A DNA stretch of 64,000 nt from Warburgia ugandensis (GCA_035236585.1 CP141139.1:54381217-54445216), one strand, 5' to 3'. Counted from the first letter of the stretch, positions 35,804 to 48,788 are shown. A program made the numbers and translations. The notes: generated by a model not told the origin, from the letters alone.

Positions 35804-38465
35804 TGTGACGACCCGGGTTTTCTCATGCATTTTTAAATGAAAAATCTAAATTCCTAAGGCGGGATCCCTATTTTGGAAAAAACAATGCAATGCAGCGGAA
35901 AAATCTTTTGTTTTAATCTCATTTTGAAAACCCCGAGTGTCATTTGCTTTCACAATACTCAAAGTAGTTTTTGAAAAACTTCAGAAATCATAAATTTTTC
36001 CCGAGGTCTATCCAGTCACAACACACAGCCCAACTGTAAATAAATACATGTCCAAAGGGTTGAGAGTTTACTTACATGTATAATTATCTCCTTTTTAATT
36101 CACTTGCTCGTAGCACTAATATCTCCTGAGGCGTCTTCTATTTGTGAGTGGAACTATCCTGAAAAATATTAAGGATAGGGTGAGTATATACTATACTTAG
36201 TAGGAGTCTATCACTACTAGTTTTGCAATGCATGCTATGGTCAATGTCGATACTAAAAACCACTGTCAAGTCGGAATACTGACGACTTCAAGAATAGTAT
36301 AATCCAAGTTGAAAGTATCATATATCATAAACATAATGATATGCATAAGATGCTCCACTGGATCCAACTCATGGATATCTGGTATGGTCAACCAATCCTC
36401 ATGTCATGCCATATGCAATGCAAATAAATCCTCAAACCATAAGGTCCAACTATGCCCACGACCTCGCCGTCGTGTGGTCCCCAAGTACCTGAGGACACAG
36501 GGTCATATGCCTCCACAAGACATATGACACTTCGACCCAGTGCCGTGACACCAATGGTCTGTACGACATGCAGTCAAAGCAGGGACGTTGCCCTTTTTGG
36601 GCGTGGTACCCATCCACCTAATAGTGGTAGAGGCTGGAGGCCAACCCATACCTCTCGGCATAGTGCCCACGAGCTCATCAGCCCAAATCATATCAGATCA
36701 AACAAGCGAAAACCTCTTTTTCAAAACCTGTCCTCTTTGGGTCCCTCATAACTGCCTGACCCTCACAACTACCTACCCAGTGTCTTTTGGGCACTCCAGC
36801 GTCTTTTGGTAACCCTCAAGGACATGAAATCTTTCAAAAACTCAATGCTCACAAATCATGCAATATATGCATTTGTTTGCAAAACATATCTATGCATAAT
36901 GTATATGCAATTACTTGCAAAACATATCTATACATAAAGCATTTATCATATGTATGCTAAATTAAGTCATGCTAAACAAGTTATATAACTTATACTTAAA
37001 ACAAGCATAAAACAATCATGGCTCTTTTAAAAAGTCTAGTAGCGATAGAGCACCTACCTCAAAGTCTCCTAAAGTCGCATCCTTTATCACTCAACCTATC
37101 CCTGGGTCTCTTTTATGAACTCCTGGGTATGAATAGATACAAGGAGTCCTTATTAATTTCAATCCATTTAGACATTAGATCATTAGCTCTGCCTTTGGGT
37201 CCATGGTCCTTGCCTAATTCTGTCAGGTTAGATCCTATGGTGTGGATCTACTTTCCAATAGTTAGACTCTGTAATTTATCCTCTAATCCAAACTTTAAAG
37301 TCTCAGTAGGTCCGCGTGCCCCAGTTCCTAGGACACCCGTGTATCCTGGTTGAACTGCGACCGCCTTACGTGCCCGCGTGCTCAAAGGCCATGCCTAGGA
37401 CTGCGTTTTGCACGAGCTCATGCCTGCTCAAGTGATGCACTATGATGTGCATCATCGCACGGACGCACCTTGTAGCATGGCGCGTCTTAGCTCCCAGGGC
37501 ACCCTGTGCACCCTGGTCGAGCCAAGACCCGTGCCCCATGTCGTGCGCGCATCTGAAGGCCGCACTTGGGACAATCTACGCACTATCGTACACTTGGAAC
37601 CTGTCCCAGGGACCCAGTCCTAGGTGCACATGCAGCATGGCGTCCCTGGGACACCTGGTTCGTGCAGGTCTGGTCCAAGCTGTTGTGGAATGTTTTCCAG
37701 CCAGGAACCCAGCTGGTTGTTTTTTGGCTGGGAAGACCGGCTGGAAGGAGACCAGATCTAGCATGGATCTGACCTAGGGGAGGAAAATGAAGAGAAATAG
37801 GGAAAATCGGCTTACCTGGGTCGTTTGGGGACGTCCTTTTTCCCAGTGGGTGTGATAGCTTGCTGAAAAACTCGAACAAGGTGGAAACCCTATTGCCCAG
37901 ATTGGAAAAGAGAAGAGGGGGAAATGGGAACGGGATGGCCGGCCTGACTTGGGCCTAGCCATTGCTAAAAAATGTAGAGAGATGGGTTTCCAATTTTGCC
38001 GAAAACCCTAGTCTCAAACAGATGGAAAAACGCCGAAAAACTTGTGTTTTTGGAGAGGGGGAGATGAGGTTTTTATAGCCCTGCTTATGGCGGTGCTGCC
38101 CTTGGCGGTGGCAGAATCCTCTAGAAAAAGTGGGATCGAGGGTTTCTGGAGGGGTCTAGAGGTTGAAGACAATAGGGGGTTTTGTTGTCAAAACGGCCCC
38201 CTGCGTTTTTCGTCCTTTTTCGTTTTTCTGTTTAATTTCCAGAAATACCCCTATATTTAAATGGCTGTAACTTCTTCATACGAACTTCGTTTTGGGTGAT
38301 TTTTGAGGCATTGGATTCCATTTTTCGAGTATAAATAATGGTACTAAGTTTCCTCACAAATTCTTTTGTTTACTATTTTAAATAAAGTGAAACATTTAAC
38401 TCAGTTTATTTCCTATCGAATGTTCAATTTTCGTTAAAAATAGTGTAAATTGCTCGAGCATTATA
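35804..38465 (-). mobile_element. Family-B solo LTR (2662 bp) with GTATA target duplication
   Basis: Starts TGTGACGACCCGGGTTTT and ends GAGCATTATA, where other B copies have CATTACA, so the terminal CA is mutated to TA. GTATA flanks it at 35799-35803 and 38466-38470, and LTR A continues on both sides. It has a TATA box (minus strand CTATAAAAA, about 38070-38077), a donor-like CAGGTAAG (37811-37818) and a CpG-rich block at about 37300-37760. Several 60-110-codon frames in the CpG-rich block overlap in four or more frames and are not genes. Confidence 0.95.
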
Positions 38466-38470
38466 GTATA

Positions 38471-39654
38471 GTTGCTGGATTCCTCTTCTTGCGTACATCT
38501 TCTTCTATCTATCTGTATCTAAGATATTGTAAACATAAAACATTTACAATATCTCAGCAAGCTATGTTTGGTAGGGGAGTTTAAGAGGCATGCTAAATCT
38601 TAAGATACATTAATTATTCCATAGTAATTAGAATATTCATTTTCATAGCAATTATATTGAATGGGATTTATTGCATGTTTCACATTTTAAAAATCCATTT
38701 ATAAACCAAATATCTACATGTTTCATAATCATTAACAATCCATTGATGAATCAATTATTAACATGTTTCATAATTATAAGTAATCCATTGATTTATCAAA
38801 CATCTTTAATTATTATTTGTTATCTAAATAAACTAATCTAATTCCATGAACCATACTCTGCATAACAGTTCTACCTGTTCATATACCTATATGAAACTTG
38901 TATGAAACTACACCCTCAATCATATACATATAGCAGACGTACACATATATGAAAATTGTTAAAAGACATACAAAATTATGAATATAATCAATAAGTCTCC
39001 TAATCTACACTCTCAGGCTATACTGGGTTTCAGAATCATACCCCTCATCATGTGGGGTTCATAATCATCCACCCTCTGCTGGTATATCAGTATAATCCTC
39101 ATGCCCCTCAGCCACCACTGGGGAAATAATATAAGGCATATCATCATGTCATATCATATAAGGCATCTCATAATGCCATCATATAAGCACCATAGTGCAT
39201 CAAATATAAGGACTACTATGCATGCAGTCAGAATCTGTACAGCTCGCTCAGATAACTGCTCAATAATCCACCTATACATCCTTGGTGGAAATCACAATAT
39301 CCATGTCCATAGGGGAGGACCATGGCTGTCATAGTGGTAGCCTTCCCATAATTACCCCACTCGACTTTTAGCAACACATAGTGCTTGGTATCCATAACAT
39401 AATAAATTTCAAAGAGCAGGTGGCAAAACCCTCATACCTCTCCTATCATAGCATCCCCAGGCCTACGCCTGTTTAAAACAAAAATCTCAGGCCTCTATGC
39501 CGGGATGTAAAATAAACATAATAGCAGGCAATTCACCTCTTCATATATTTCGTAACAAGAATAACATCTTCACTTATTTGGTGATAACCTACCAAGGATG
39601 TATCCTATAAACCTAGATTCATACATCATCAATACTGACATGGTACCCATGTAC
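38471..39654 (-). mobile_element. Family-A 5' LTR, second segment
   Basis: Continues LTR A where 35803 left off (left-LTR equivalent about 23366-24580). It holds the best hairpin copy (38522-38554) and ends with TGTAC, the target of the full B element. Confidence 0.9.
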
Positions 39655-42353
39655 TGTGACGACCCGGGTTTTCCCATGCATTTTTAAATGCAATATCTAA
39701 TTCCTAAGGTAGGATGCATCCCTATTTGAAAACCATTTAATGAAAATAATGCAATACAGCAGAAAATCTTTTGTTTTAAACTCATTTTGAAAACCTCGAG
39801 TGTCATTTGCTTTCACAACAACCAAAGTAGTTTTTGAAAAAACTTTAGAAATCATAAATGTTTTCCTAGGTCTATCCAGACACAACTCACAGCCCAACTG
39901 TAAATAAATACAAATACATGTCCAAAGGGTAGAGTGTTTACTTACATGTATAATTGTCTCCTTTTGATTTTTCTTGCTCGTAGCACTAACACTTCTTGAG
40001 GCATCTTCTACTCGTGAATGGAGCTATCCTGAAAAATGTTCAGGATTGGGTGAGTATATACTACACTCAGTAGGAGTCTATCACTACTAGTTTTATAATG
40101 CATGCTATGTTTAAAATTATATGCTCTTTAAAACATGTGCATGTTCGAACAATCATGTTCAATATCGATATTATAAACCATTGTCGAATTGGAATACTGA
40201 CGACTTAAAGAATCGCATAATCCAAGTCGAAAGTATCACACACACATATATATCATAAACATAATGATATGCATAAGATGTTCAATTGAATCCAACTCTT
40301 GGATATATGGTATGGTCGACCAACCTCTTGTCATGCCATATGCATAATGCAAGTAAATCCTCAAACCATAGGGCCCATTATGCCCACGACCTCGCCGTCG
40401 TGTGGTCCCTGGGTGCCTAGGGACACAGGATCATAGCCTCCATGGGGCATATGACACTTCGACCCAGTGCCGTGACACCAGTGGTAGCCCCTTGTACCAC
40501 ATGCAGTCGAAGCAAGGACATGCCCTTTTTGGGCGTGGTACCCATTCCACCTAATAGTGGTAGAGGCTAGGAGGCCAACCCAGATCTCTCGGCATAGCAC
40601 CCACGAGCTTACTAGCCCAAATCATATACGATTAAACAAGCAAAAACCTCTTTTTCAAAACCTGTCCTCTTTGGGTCCCTCACCACTGCCTGCCTAGCAT
40701 CTTTTGGGCACTCCAGTGTCTTTTGGTAACCCTCAAGGACATGCAATCTTTTAAAAACTCAATGCTCACAAATCATACAATATATGCAATTGTTTGCAAA
40801 ACATGTCTATGCATAATGTATTTGTCATATGCATGCTGAATTTATTTATAAAATTAAGTCATGCTAAACAAGTCATATAACTTAAACTTAAAACATGCAT
40901 TCTTAAGACAATCATGGGTTCTTTCAAAAAGTCTAATAGCGATAGAGCACCTACCTCGAAGTCTCCTGGAGTCGCGTTCTTCATCACTCAACCTGACCCT
41001 GGGTCTCATTTATAAACTCCTAGATATGAATGGATACAAGGAGTCCTTATCAATTTTGATCTATTTAGAAATTAGATCGCTAGATTTGCCCTTTCAGGGT
41101 CCATGGGTCCTTGCCTAATTCATTGTCAGGCTAGATCCTATGATGTGGATCTACCATTCAATGGTTAACTCTGTAAATTGTCCTCTGACCCTAACTTTAT
41201 AGTCTCATTAGGTCAGCGTGTCCCAGTTCCCAAGATACCCGTGCATCCTGGTTGAACCATGATCGCCTCATGTGCATGTACGCCCAAAGGCCGTGCCGGG
41301 GACTGCGTTTTGTATGCGCACATGCATGCTTAAGCTACACACTATGACGCGCATCCTGGATGGCATTGCACGGAAGCACCTTTTGTGTAGCATGGTGTGT
41401 CTTAGCCCCTAGGGCACCTTGTGCATCCTGGTTGAGCCAAGACCCGTGCCCCACGTCACGTGTGCACCCGAAGGCCGCACCAGGGACAATGTACGCACTA
41501 TCGTATGCCTAGAACCCGTCCCAGGGACCCTATCCTAGGCGCATGTGAAGCATGGCGTCCCTGGGAGGCCTTGTTCGTACAGATCCGGCTAGAACCGGCT
41601 TCGTCGTTCTCCGGCTGGAAAAATAGGCTGGGAAAAGTCCAGATCCATCATGGATTTGTCCTAAGGGAAGCAAAATAGAGAGAAAGGGAAAGAGGGGCTT
41701 ACCTGGGTAGCCGGGGACGCCCTTCTTCAGGTGGTGCAACTCCCTCTTTTCATCTGAAAACCCTTTGTTGCCTGAACCCATGAAGAAGGGGGAAAACCCC
41801 AACTTCCAATGAGGCCAGAGGAACAAGAGGGGAGGTGGAGAGATGGAAATGGCTGACATGATTCAGGCTTGGCTGGAATGTGCAGGGAAAGCTAGAGACA
41901 GGTTTCTGGTTTTTGCTAAAAACCCTAGTCCCAAAATAGCTGAAAAAATCGTGATTTGAAGAGGGGGGAGATAGGGCTTTTTATAGCCTTGCTATGGCAG
42001 TGCTGCCATTGGTGGTGGCAGAAAGCTCTAGAAACAAGGTTTCTGGAGAATTCTAGAGGAAGAAGAAGACGGGGTGCTATTATCAAAACGGCCCCCTGCA
42101 TTTTCTGTTTTTTTTTTTTAATTTAAATTACAGAAATGCCCCTAATCTTTAAACGGCCGTAACTTCTTCATACGAACTCCTTTCCGGTGTTCTTTGAGGC
42201 GTTAGATTCCATTTTTCGAGTAGAATCTAATGGTACCAAGTTTTCTTACAAATTCCTTCATTTACTATTTTAAATAAAGTAAAACATTCAACACAGTTTA
42301 TTTCCCATAGAATGTCCAATTTTTGTTAAAAATAGCATAAATTGGGCATTACA
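39655..42353 (-). mobile_element. Family-B 3' LTR
   Basis: Ends TGTGACGACCCGGG (left) and GGGCATTACA (right). Landmarks on the minus strand: TATA box CTATAAAAA at about 41978-41986, donor-like CAGGTAAG at 41698-41705, CpG-rich block at about 41205-41600, and hairpin at 40026-40046. Small open frames inside are not supported as genes. Confidence 0.93.
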
Positions 42354-42560
42354 TTATTACCCCCTTAAAAGAATTTCGTCCTCGAAATTCCATAAATTAT
42401 CACCTTCAAGGTATTTTGTCTCTTAGATAACTTCTTGGTGAATGCATTCTCCCCGTAGGAATCAAATCTAGGCTCATCCTCAATTTATCATTTTTATTGT
42501 TCCTTCTACAAGGCCTTACCTATAAGGGCTGCTTTCGCTGTGTACTCTGATGCATACTCT
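42354..42560 (-). pseudogene. Family-B polypurine tract and decayed integrase C-terminus
   Basis: The minus strand contains TTTTAAGGGGGTAATAA next to the LTR. The frame just before it reads NLWNFEDEILLRG then stop, the conserved end of plant gypsy integrase. Farther upstream, traces resembling KALxKEQ and IEDE appear among stops at the places where the LVKVLWKNQ and TWE motifs are expected. The word ctttcgctgtgtactctgat (42532-42551) is shared with family A. Confidence 0.7.
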
Positions 42561-45500
42561 CATACGTGCCAGTTTAACAATACCGGTTTCTAGCTGTAAT
42601 TCATCTATCTCGAAATCCTTAGATGCTTATACTTTTCTCATCATGTATAGGATAGTCTCCTCGTAGGATCATGCTTCTTTATTCATGTATAAGTTACTCC
42701 ATACTTCTTTGAGATCATATGATCTTATTTCTCCTATTTCATTTTGAATATCATAGGATAATCCCTTTTTCTTCTTGTCTTTCATCTAGTGATCTCTTCA
42801 TCATCCACATCTCCTTCTAATGGTTGGATATATGTCATTAGTAAGAGTTTAAAAAACTTACCTTCTTTCTATTGTGTCTAACTTTGCTTCTTTTCTTTTA
42901 TATTTGTCCCCAAGATACTTCAGTAACTGACATGGTATCATGTGCTCTACAGCCAAACCCTTGATTAACTTCGAATTTCAACTGTCTGTCATTTTCCATA
43001 TGTGACTTGATTCCTCGACCAAAGTTACATTCAAAATAAAATCAAGAAAGCCAATTAGTAGCATCTTCCATCGAGGACCTTATCATATACTGAAAGTAAA
43101 ATGTCCTATCTCTATATCCAGTTTTATAATTATTGAATTCATTAAACGCTTTTCTCATGTCAAATGTTAATTCATGGGTCAAATGTTCTCGTCCAGAGGC
43201 CTATCTCACTATTCACATCAATTTGTCATTAGGATTTTCAATAATGTTCCCATTTATGCAAAGCAAAAAGTCTCTTATTCATAACCGAGTACCCTTACTG
43301 GGTCATGGTTGAATCCTTTGTCATCATCCTCTTTGTCCTTTCTTTGCTTGATGGTTTTCTTTGTAACCTTTCAGTCCAAAAGTTCTATACTCAATCCAAT
43401 AGGGTTAGTCCCTAGAAAATTCCTTCAATTGATTTTTCGTACTTGGTATATTCACGTAGCAACTATCTTTTTTTCTAAAGGCAATGTAACATCAAATCTC
43501 ACCTTATAATGTGCTGGCCACGTCAACTTTCTCCTTCCATTCCCTATATCAATATGTTGTTCAATCTTTTATTAATGCTTTATCGTCAACCATTCTGTCT
43601 TAATTGTCAGGGGGTATCATCATCATAAGTAGTGGTTTTCTCAATTCCTCAAATTTTATCCTTCAAGTGCCTCCTCATACTTAGCTTATAATAGCAGTTC
43701 TCGTTCAATAGCTACTACATCAAGTTATGCTGAAGCTGTTAAATCATCAAATTTGAAAAACACTCAGGTAAGCATGGAACATTTTCGTAGACATATAGAA
43801 AGACTTTATTTGATTACCTGTTGATCTTTGTCAAGATGTATAGGTTATAAGCTCAACGGTCTCTATGAAGCGATTAGTGCTCATCTGCTTTTTTTCAATC
43901 CAAGTCAGCAGCATCTTTCAGACCCACAGTGATTTCTCTGGTTTGTCATGGTAGCTATTAAGGCTTGGAAAATCTTTCACATTGGTTTAGATCGCTTCTT
44001 ATGTTAGCTCTTATCTCAGTTGCTACTGTCCTTATTGTAGTCGTAGCTCCTTCATGAGGTGGCCTAATTAACTGACCTCATACCCTCAAATGACTTAGTC
44101 TAACAAGTACTTCTTTCAGGGACAACTTATGTCTAAATACTTATAATATTCCTCTGAGTTTAACTTCGACTACTGTCTAATGGATACTAACATATTTGAT
44201 AAAATATGGTGGGATACCTTTATTTAGTCAACAGTACTCTAAAGGTAATGACTAAATACTGGTCTTAAGATATTTGCTCCTCCAAATCTATGATAGTAAG
44301 ACCTCAATTCGATCCTTGATGATACCCTACTTGCTGAAGAAAGACAAATGGACAAGTCACTATCCCAGCTTAATTCCTTTTTCAATATACTTTATTTACT
44401 CATGTAGTGGCAAGGTAGGATATCACCAAATTTTCCTTTTTATGGACTATATCCAGTGGTGTTCCTCATAAGCTAATGGATCCGATAAGATTCTTATTGC
44501 AATAATTGATATAGGCATCAAACTATTGTAGAATTTAATTTCTACTTGGTCACCATTCCTCTTCGGAAATTTCTTGTCGCATAATCTCCTGAAATTTGAT
44601 ATTCTACTCAAAGTCTTAAACCCCATATGCTTTCTATCTTTTATACTCTTGTACAATAAGATTACCAACTCAACTAGTATTATTCCTTCACATTCGTTTG
44701 GTTTAGCTCCCTATAGGATTCAAGATGAAAGAATTGTATGTATCTCCGTAAAGTCATGATCTTCTTCTTTTGAATATTCAATATTAATCGAATACTTATA
44801 GTTACATCTCTATCTCTTTCTCTCTTTTCTTCAAAATCCTCATTTTGTCTACCTAGATCAATGCTTTCATTTGAGTCGTTGCATATATTTGATCTACGCG
44901 GCAGTCAAGAGAAACTTAATACTTCTAGGAAATGTTGAAGTTTTCTAATATCATCCAAATCCTTAATTGCCTATAGCCTCAATAAAATTCATACAATTTC
45001 TTAATAATGGCATTGACATTTTGGTCATGCCATACTTCTCTTACAAGTTCATGTTAGGATCAATCTATTATCATCCCTAGTATTATCATCAAAATCTTTT
45101 GATAACTCGGTCGAATTCATTTCCCTATCATATTCGTGTTATGTTTCTCTTAATCACATAATATGTCACTTGTATACATCTTCTGATTTGCTCCATAATA
45201 CTTAGGTAGTTATTATTCGATAGCACTTCACTCTTCATAAGACTCCAATTAAGGTATCCAAAATTGAGCTAAGTCCTTCAGGATCCATACCTTTGTGATA
45301 TAGTACGAGTCACAGTTATCTCCTAGTATCATCTTGTATGCTCATCCCTATTAGATTATCATCAAAATCTACTCAAAGTCCATGTTTTACATCCCCTATC
45401 ATATTCATATTCTAATATTCTTTAGAAGGGTAAGATAGCCATCTAGGTTCTTTGATTTTCTCACCTTTGGAGAGATTACTCTATTACAAGTTAGAACTAT

Positions 45501-45833
45501 CTACTAACAAGTTCACTAACATCTTCCTTCATCATCATCATAATATGATCCATATATGAGTTTTCATATTTTCACCACACAACAATCCTTAATTCTTAAG
45601 TCGTCTTAGACTAGATTTTGGATCAGGGTTGCACTATCCTCTGCATAATTATTTGTTAAACCAAGTTGTGTTTCACCTATTTATTTATGGTGACCTGCCT
45701 TGTGCATTAATATTGTAATCCTCAAATAGAAGTAGTCATCTCTACTACTTCTATTTATACTACTTCTTCTTGATTTTCTCTATTGTCTAGGACCCTTGGA
45801 CATGCTGAACTGGTTGTGAAAGGATAAAACCTG
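42561..45833 (-). other. Family-B internal region without genes
   Basis: No gag, protease, reverse transcriptase or RNase H motif was found in any frame. The longest frames are 61-73 codons and lack similarity to known domains. Plus-strand sequence is T/C-rich. Confidence 0.65.
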
Positions 45834-45848
45834 GGCTCTGATACCAAC
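45834..45848 (-). other. Primer-binding site of family B (tRNA-Met type)
   Basis: The minus strand reads GTTGGTATCAGAGCC immediately after the LTR end: a perfect TGGTATCAGAGCC core complementary to plant initiator tRNA-Met. Confidence 0.92.
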
Positions 45849-48547
45849 TGTGACGACCCGGGCTTTCCCATGCATTATTAAATGCAATATCTAATTCCTA
45901 AGGCAGGATGCATCCCTATTTGAAAACCATTTTATGAAAACAATGCAATGCATCAGAAAATCTTTTGTTTTAAACTCATTTAAAAAACCCCGAGTGTCAT
46001 TTGCTTTCACAATAACCAAAGTAGTTTTTGAAAAAACTTTAGAAATCATAAATGTTTTCCCAAGTCTATCCAGTCACAGCTCAAGCCCAACTGTAAATAA
46101 ATACAAATACATATCCAAAGGGTAGAGTGTTTACTTACATGTATAATTGTCTCCTTTTGATTTTTCTTGCTCGTAGCACTAACATTTCCTGAGGGGTCTT
46201 CTACTCGTGAATGGAGCTATCCTGAAAAATGTTAAGGATTGGGTGAGTATATACTATACTCAGTAGGAGTCTATCACTACTAGTTTTATAATGCATGCTA
46301 TGTTTAAAAATCACATGCTCATTAAAACATGTGCATGTTCAAACAATCATGTTCAATATCGATATTATAAACCATTGTCGAATTGGAATACTGATGACTT
46401 AAAGAACCGCATAATCCATGTCGAAAGTATCACACACATATATATATCTTAAACATAATGATATGCATAAGATGTTCAATTGAATCCAACTCATGGATAT
46501 ATGGTATGGTCGACCAACCTCTTGTCATGCCATATGCATAATGCAAGTAAATCCTCAAACCATAGGGCCCACTATGCCCACAACGTCGCCGCTGTGTGGT
46601 CCCAGGGTACTTAGGGACATAGGGTCGTAGCCTCCACGGGGCATATGACACATCGACCCAGTGCCGTGACACTAGTGGTAGCCCCTTGTACCACATGCAG
46701 TCAAAGCAGGGACATGCCCTTTTTGGGCATGGTACCCATTCCACCTAATAGTGGTAGAGGCTGGGAGGCCACCCCAGACCTCTCGGCATAGCGCCCACGA
46801 GCTTACTAGCCCAAATCATATACGATCAAACAAGCAAAAACCTCTTTTTCAAAACCTGTCCTCTTTAGGTCCCTCACAACTGCCTGCCCAGCATTTTTTG
46901 GGCACTCCAGTGTCTTTTGGTAACCCTCAAGGACATGCAATCTTTCAAAAACTCAATGCTCACAAATCATACAATATATACAATTGTTTGCAAAACATGT
47001 CTATGCATAATGTATTTGTCATATGCATGCTGAATTTATGTATAAAATTAAGTCATGCTAAATAAGTCATATAACTTAAACTTAAAACATGCATTCTTAA
47101 GACAATCATGGGTTCTTTCAAAAAGTCTAATAGCAATAGAGCACCTACCTCGAAGTCTCCTGGAGTTGCGTTCTTCATGACTCAACCTGACCCTGGGTCT
47201 CATTTATAAACTCCTGGATATGAATGGATACAAGGAGTCCTTATCAATTTTGATCTATTTAGAAATTAGATCACTAGATTTTCCCTTTTAGGGTCCATGG
47301 GTCCTTGCCTAATTCATTATTAGGCTAGATCCTATGATGTGGATCTACCATTCAATGGTTAACTCTGTAAATTGTCCTCTGATCCTAACTTTATAGTCTC
47401 ATTAGGTCTGCATGTCCCAGTTCCAGGATACCCATGCATCTTGGTTGAACCGCGACCGCCTTGCTTGAGTGCGCGCCCAAAGGTCGTGCAAGGGACCGCA
47501 TTTTGCACGCACACATGCATGCTCAAGTGACGCGCTATGACACGCATCTTGGATGGCATCACACGGACGTACCTTTGGTGTAGCATGGCACGTCTCAGCC
47601 CCCAGGGCACCCCGTGCATCTTGGTTGAGCCAGGACCCATGCCCCACATTGCGCCACACCTGAAGGCCGCACCAAGGATAGTGTACGCACTGTCTACACC
47701 TCGAACCCGTCCCAGGGACCTTGTCCCAGGAGCACGTGAAGCATGGCGTCCCTAGGATGCCTTGTTTGTACAGAGCCGACTGGAACTGGCTTCGTCATTC
47801 TCCGGCTAGAAAAACCGGCTGGGAGAAGACCAGATCCGGCATGGATCTAGCCTGGGGGAAGCCAAACGAAGAGAAAGGGAAAGAGGGGCTTACCTGGGTA
47901 GCCAGGGACACCCTTCTTTGGTTGGTGCAGTTCCCTCTTTCCGTCTGAAAACCCTTTGTCGCCGGAACCCATGAAGAAGGGGGAAAACCCCAACTTCCGA
48001 TGAGGCTAGAGGAACAAGAAGGGAGGTGGAGAGATGGAAATGGTCGGCCTGATTCGGGCCTGGTCAGAATGTACAGGGAAAGCTAGAGACGGGTTTCCAA
48101 TTTTTGCTAGAAGCCCTGGTCCCAAACTAGTCAAAAAAGTCGTGATTTGAAGCGGGGGGAGATAGGGCTTTTTATAGCCTTGCTATGGTGGTGCCACCAT
48201 TGGGGTTGGCAGAAACCTCTGGAAACAGGGTTTCTGGAGAAGTCTAGAGGAAGAACAAGAAGGGTGCCATTATCAAAACGGCCCCCTGCATTTTCTGTCT
48301 TTTTCGTTTTTAATTTAAATTACAGGAATGCTCCTAATCTTTAAACGGCCGTAACTTCTTCATACGAACTCCGTTTTCAACGTTCTTTGAGGCGTTGGAT
48401 TCCATTTTTTGAGTAGAATCTAATGGTATCATTTTATTACAAATTCCTTCATTTAATATTTTAAATAAATTAAAACATTTAACAAAGTTTATTTCCCATA
48501 AAATGTCCAATTTTGTAAAAAATAGCGTGAATTGCTCGAGCATTACA
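45849..48547 (-). mobile_element. Family-B 5' LTR
   Basis: Same landmarks as the 3' LTR: TATA box (about 48169-48177), donor-like CAGGTAAG (47889-47896), CpG-rich block (about 47400-47790) and hairpin near 46217-46237. If the element is transcribed, this LTR would supply the promoter. It ends GAGCATTACA, followed by TGTAC. Confidence 0.93.
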
Positions 48548-48552
48548 TGTAC

Positions 48553-48579
48553 CATAAACATAGTTTCACAATTCACATA
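48553..48579 (-). mobile_element. Last fragment of family-A 5' LTR
   Basis: CATAAACATAGTTTCACAAT and a few more bases match the left LTR near 24582-24608, then similarity ends. About 2.1 kb of this LTR, its terminus and its target copy are missing. Confidence 0.75.
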
Positions 48580-48788
48580 AAAATAAACATAACTGGCTAT
48601 GTAAGAAGGTAAAATGAAAGAATTTTCACTTAATATTAATTAAAAAACTACATTTTGTATATATGTATATATATAATCTTACCTAATTAGTTAATATCAA
48701 TATACACAGATTCTAGGTCAGTGAGAAGTAATAGGCAATAGCATATTAGAAACATTGGGCTAGATGGTGACCATGACTAGAAGTAATA
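48580..48788 (+). other. Junction between LTR A and the CACTA transposase gene
   Basis: AT-rich, with a possible intron end (pyrimidine-poor, ...tatacacag near 48710). Degraded CACTA coding sequence may start near 48711. The exact deletion breakpoint is not visible. Confidence 0.4.

Larger units (their letters stand above)
39655..48547 (-). mobile_element. Complete family-B LARD-like retrotransposon (8893 bp) with TGTAC target duplication
   Basis: Two LTRs of equal length (39655-42353 and 45849-48547, 2699 bp each), PBS, PPT, and TGTAC at 39650-39654 and 48548-48552. The internal region is 3495 bp and has no gag-pol. By eye the LTRs differ at roughly one base in 15-20 in their first 250 bases, so insertion is not very recent. 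A non-coding internal region of about 3.5 kb between long LTRs is the architecture described for LARDs such as barley Sukkula. Proteins would have to come from an autonomous gypsy relative. Confidence 0.93.
23042..48579 (-). mobile_element. Family-A LTR retrotransposon (LARD-like), with three nested insertions
   Basis: Minus-strand element with its 3' LTR at 23042-26728, a PPT just right of it, and a tRNA-Met PBS at 35369-35382 next to the 5' LTR, which starts at 35383. The 5' LTR is split by solo LTR B and by the full B element, and is truncated at about 48579. With nested DNA removed, the internal region is about 3.7 kb and has no gag-pol. The target is the CACTA transposase gene; the left target bases are GAGTG (23037-23041). 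The matching right copy cannot be verified because that end of the LTR is lost. Confidence 0.85.

Noticed and set aside
36452-37879. Several overlapping frames of 60-111 codons in the CpG-rich part of LTR B
   Set aside because: They overlap on both strands in four or more frames, lie inside an LTR and have no recognisable domain. GC-rich sequence simply lacks stop codons.
45834-45848. tRNA-like sequence as a tRNA gene
   Set aside because: Only the short 3'-end complement of tRNA-Met is present next to an LTR. It is a primer-binding site. No complete tRNA was found in the window.
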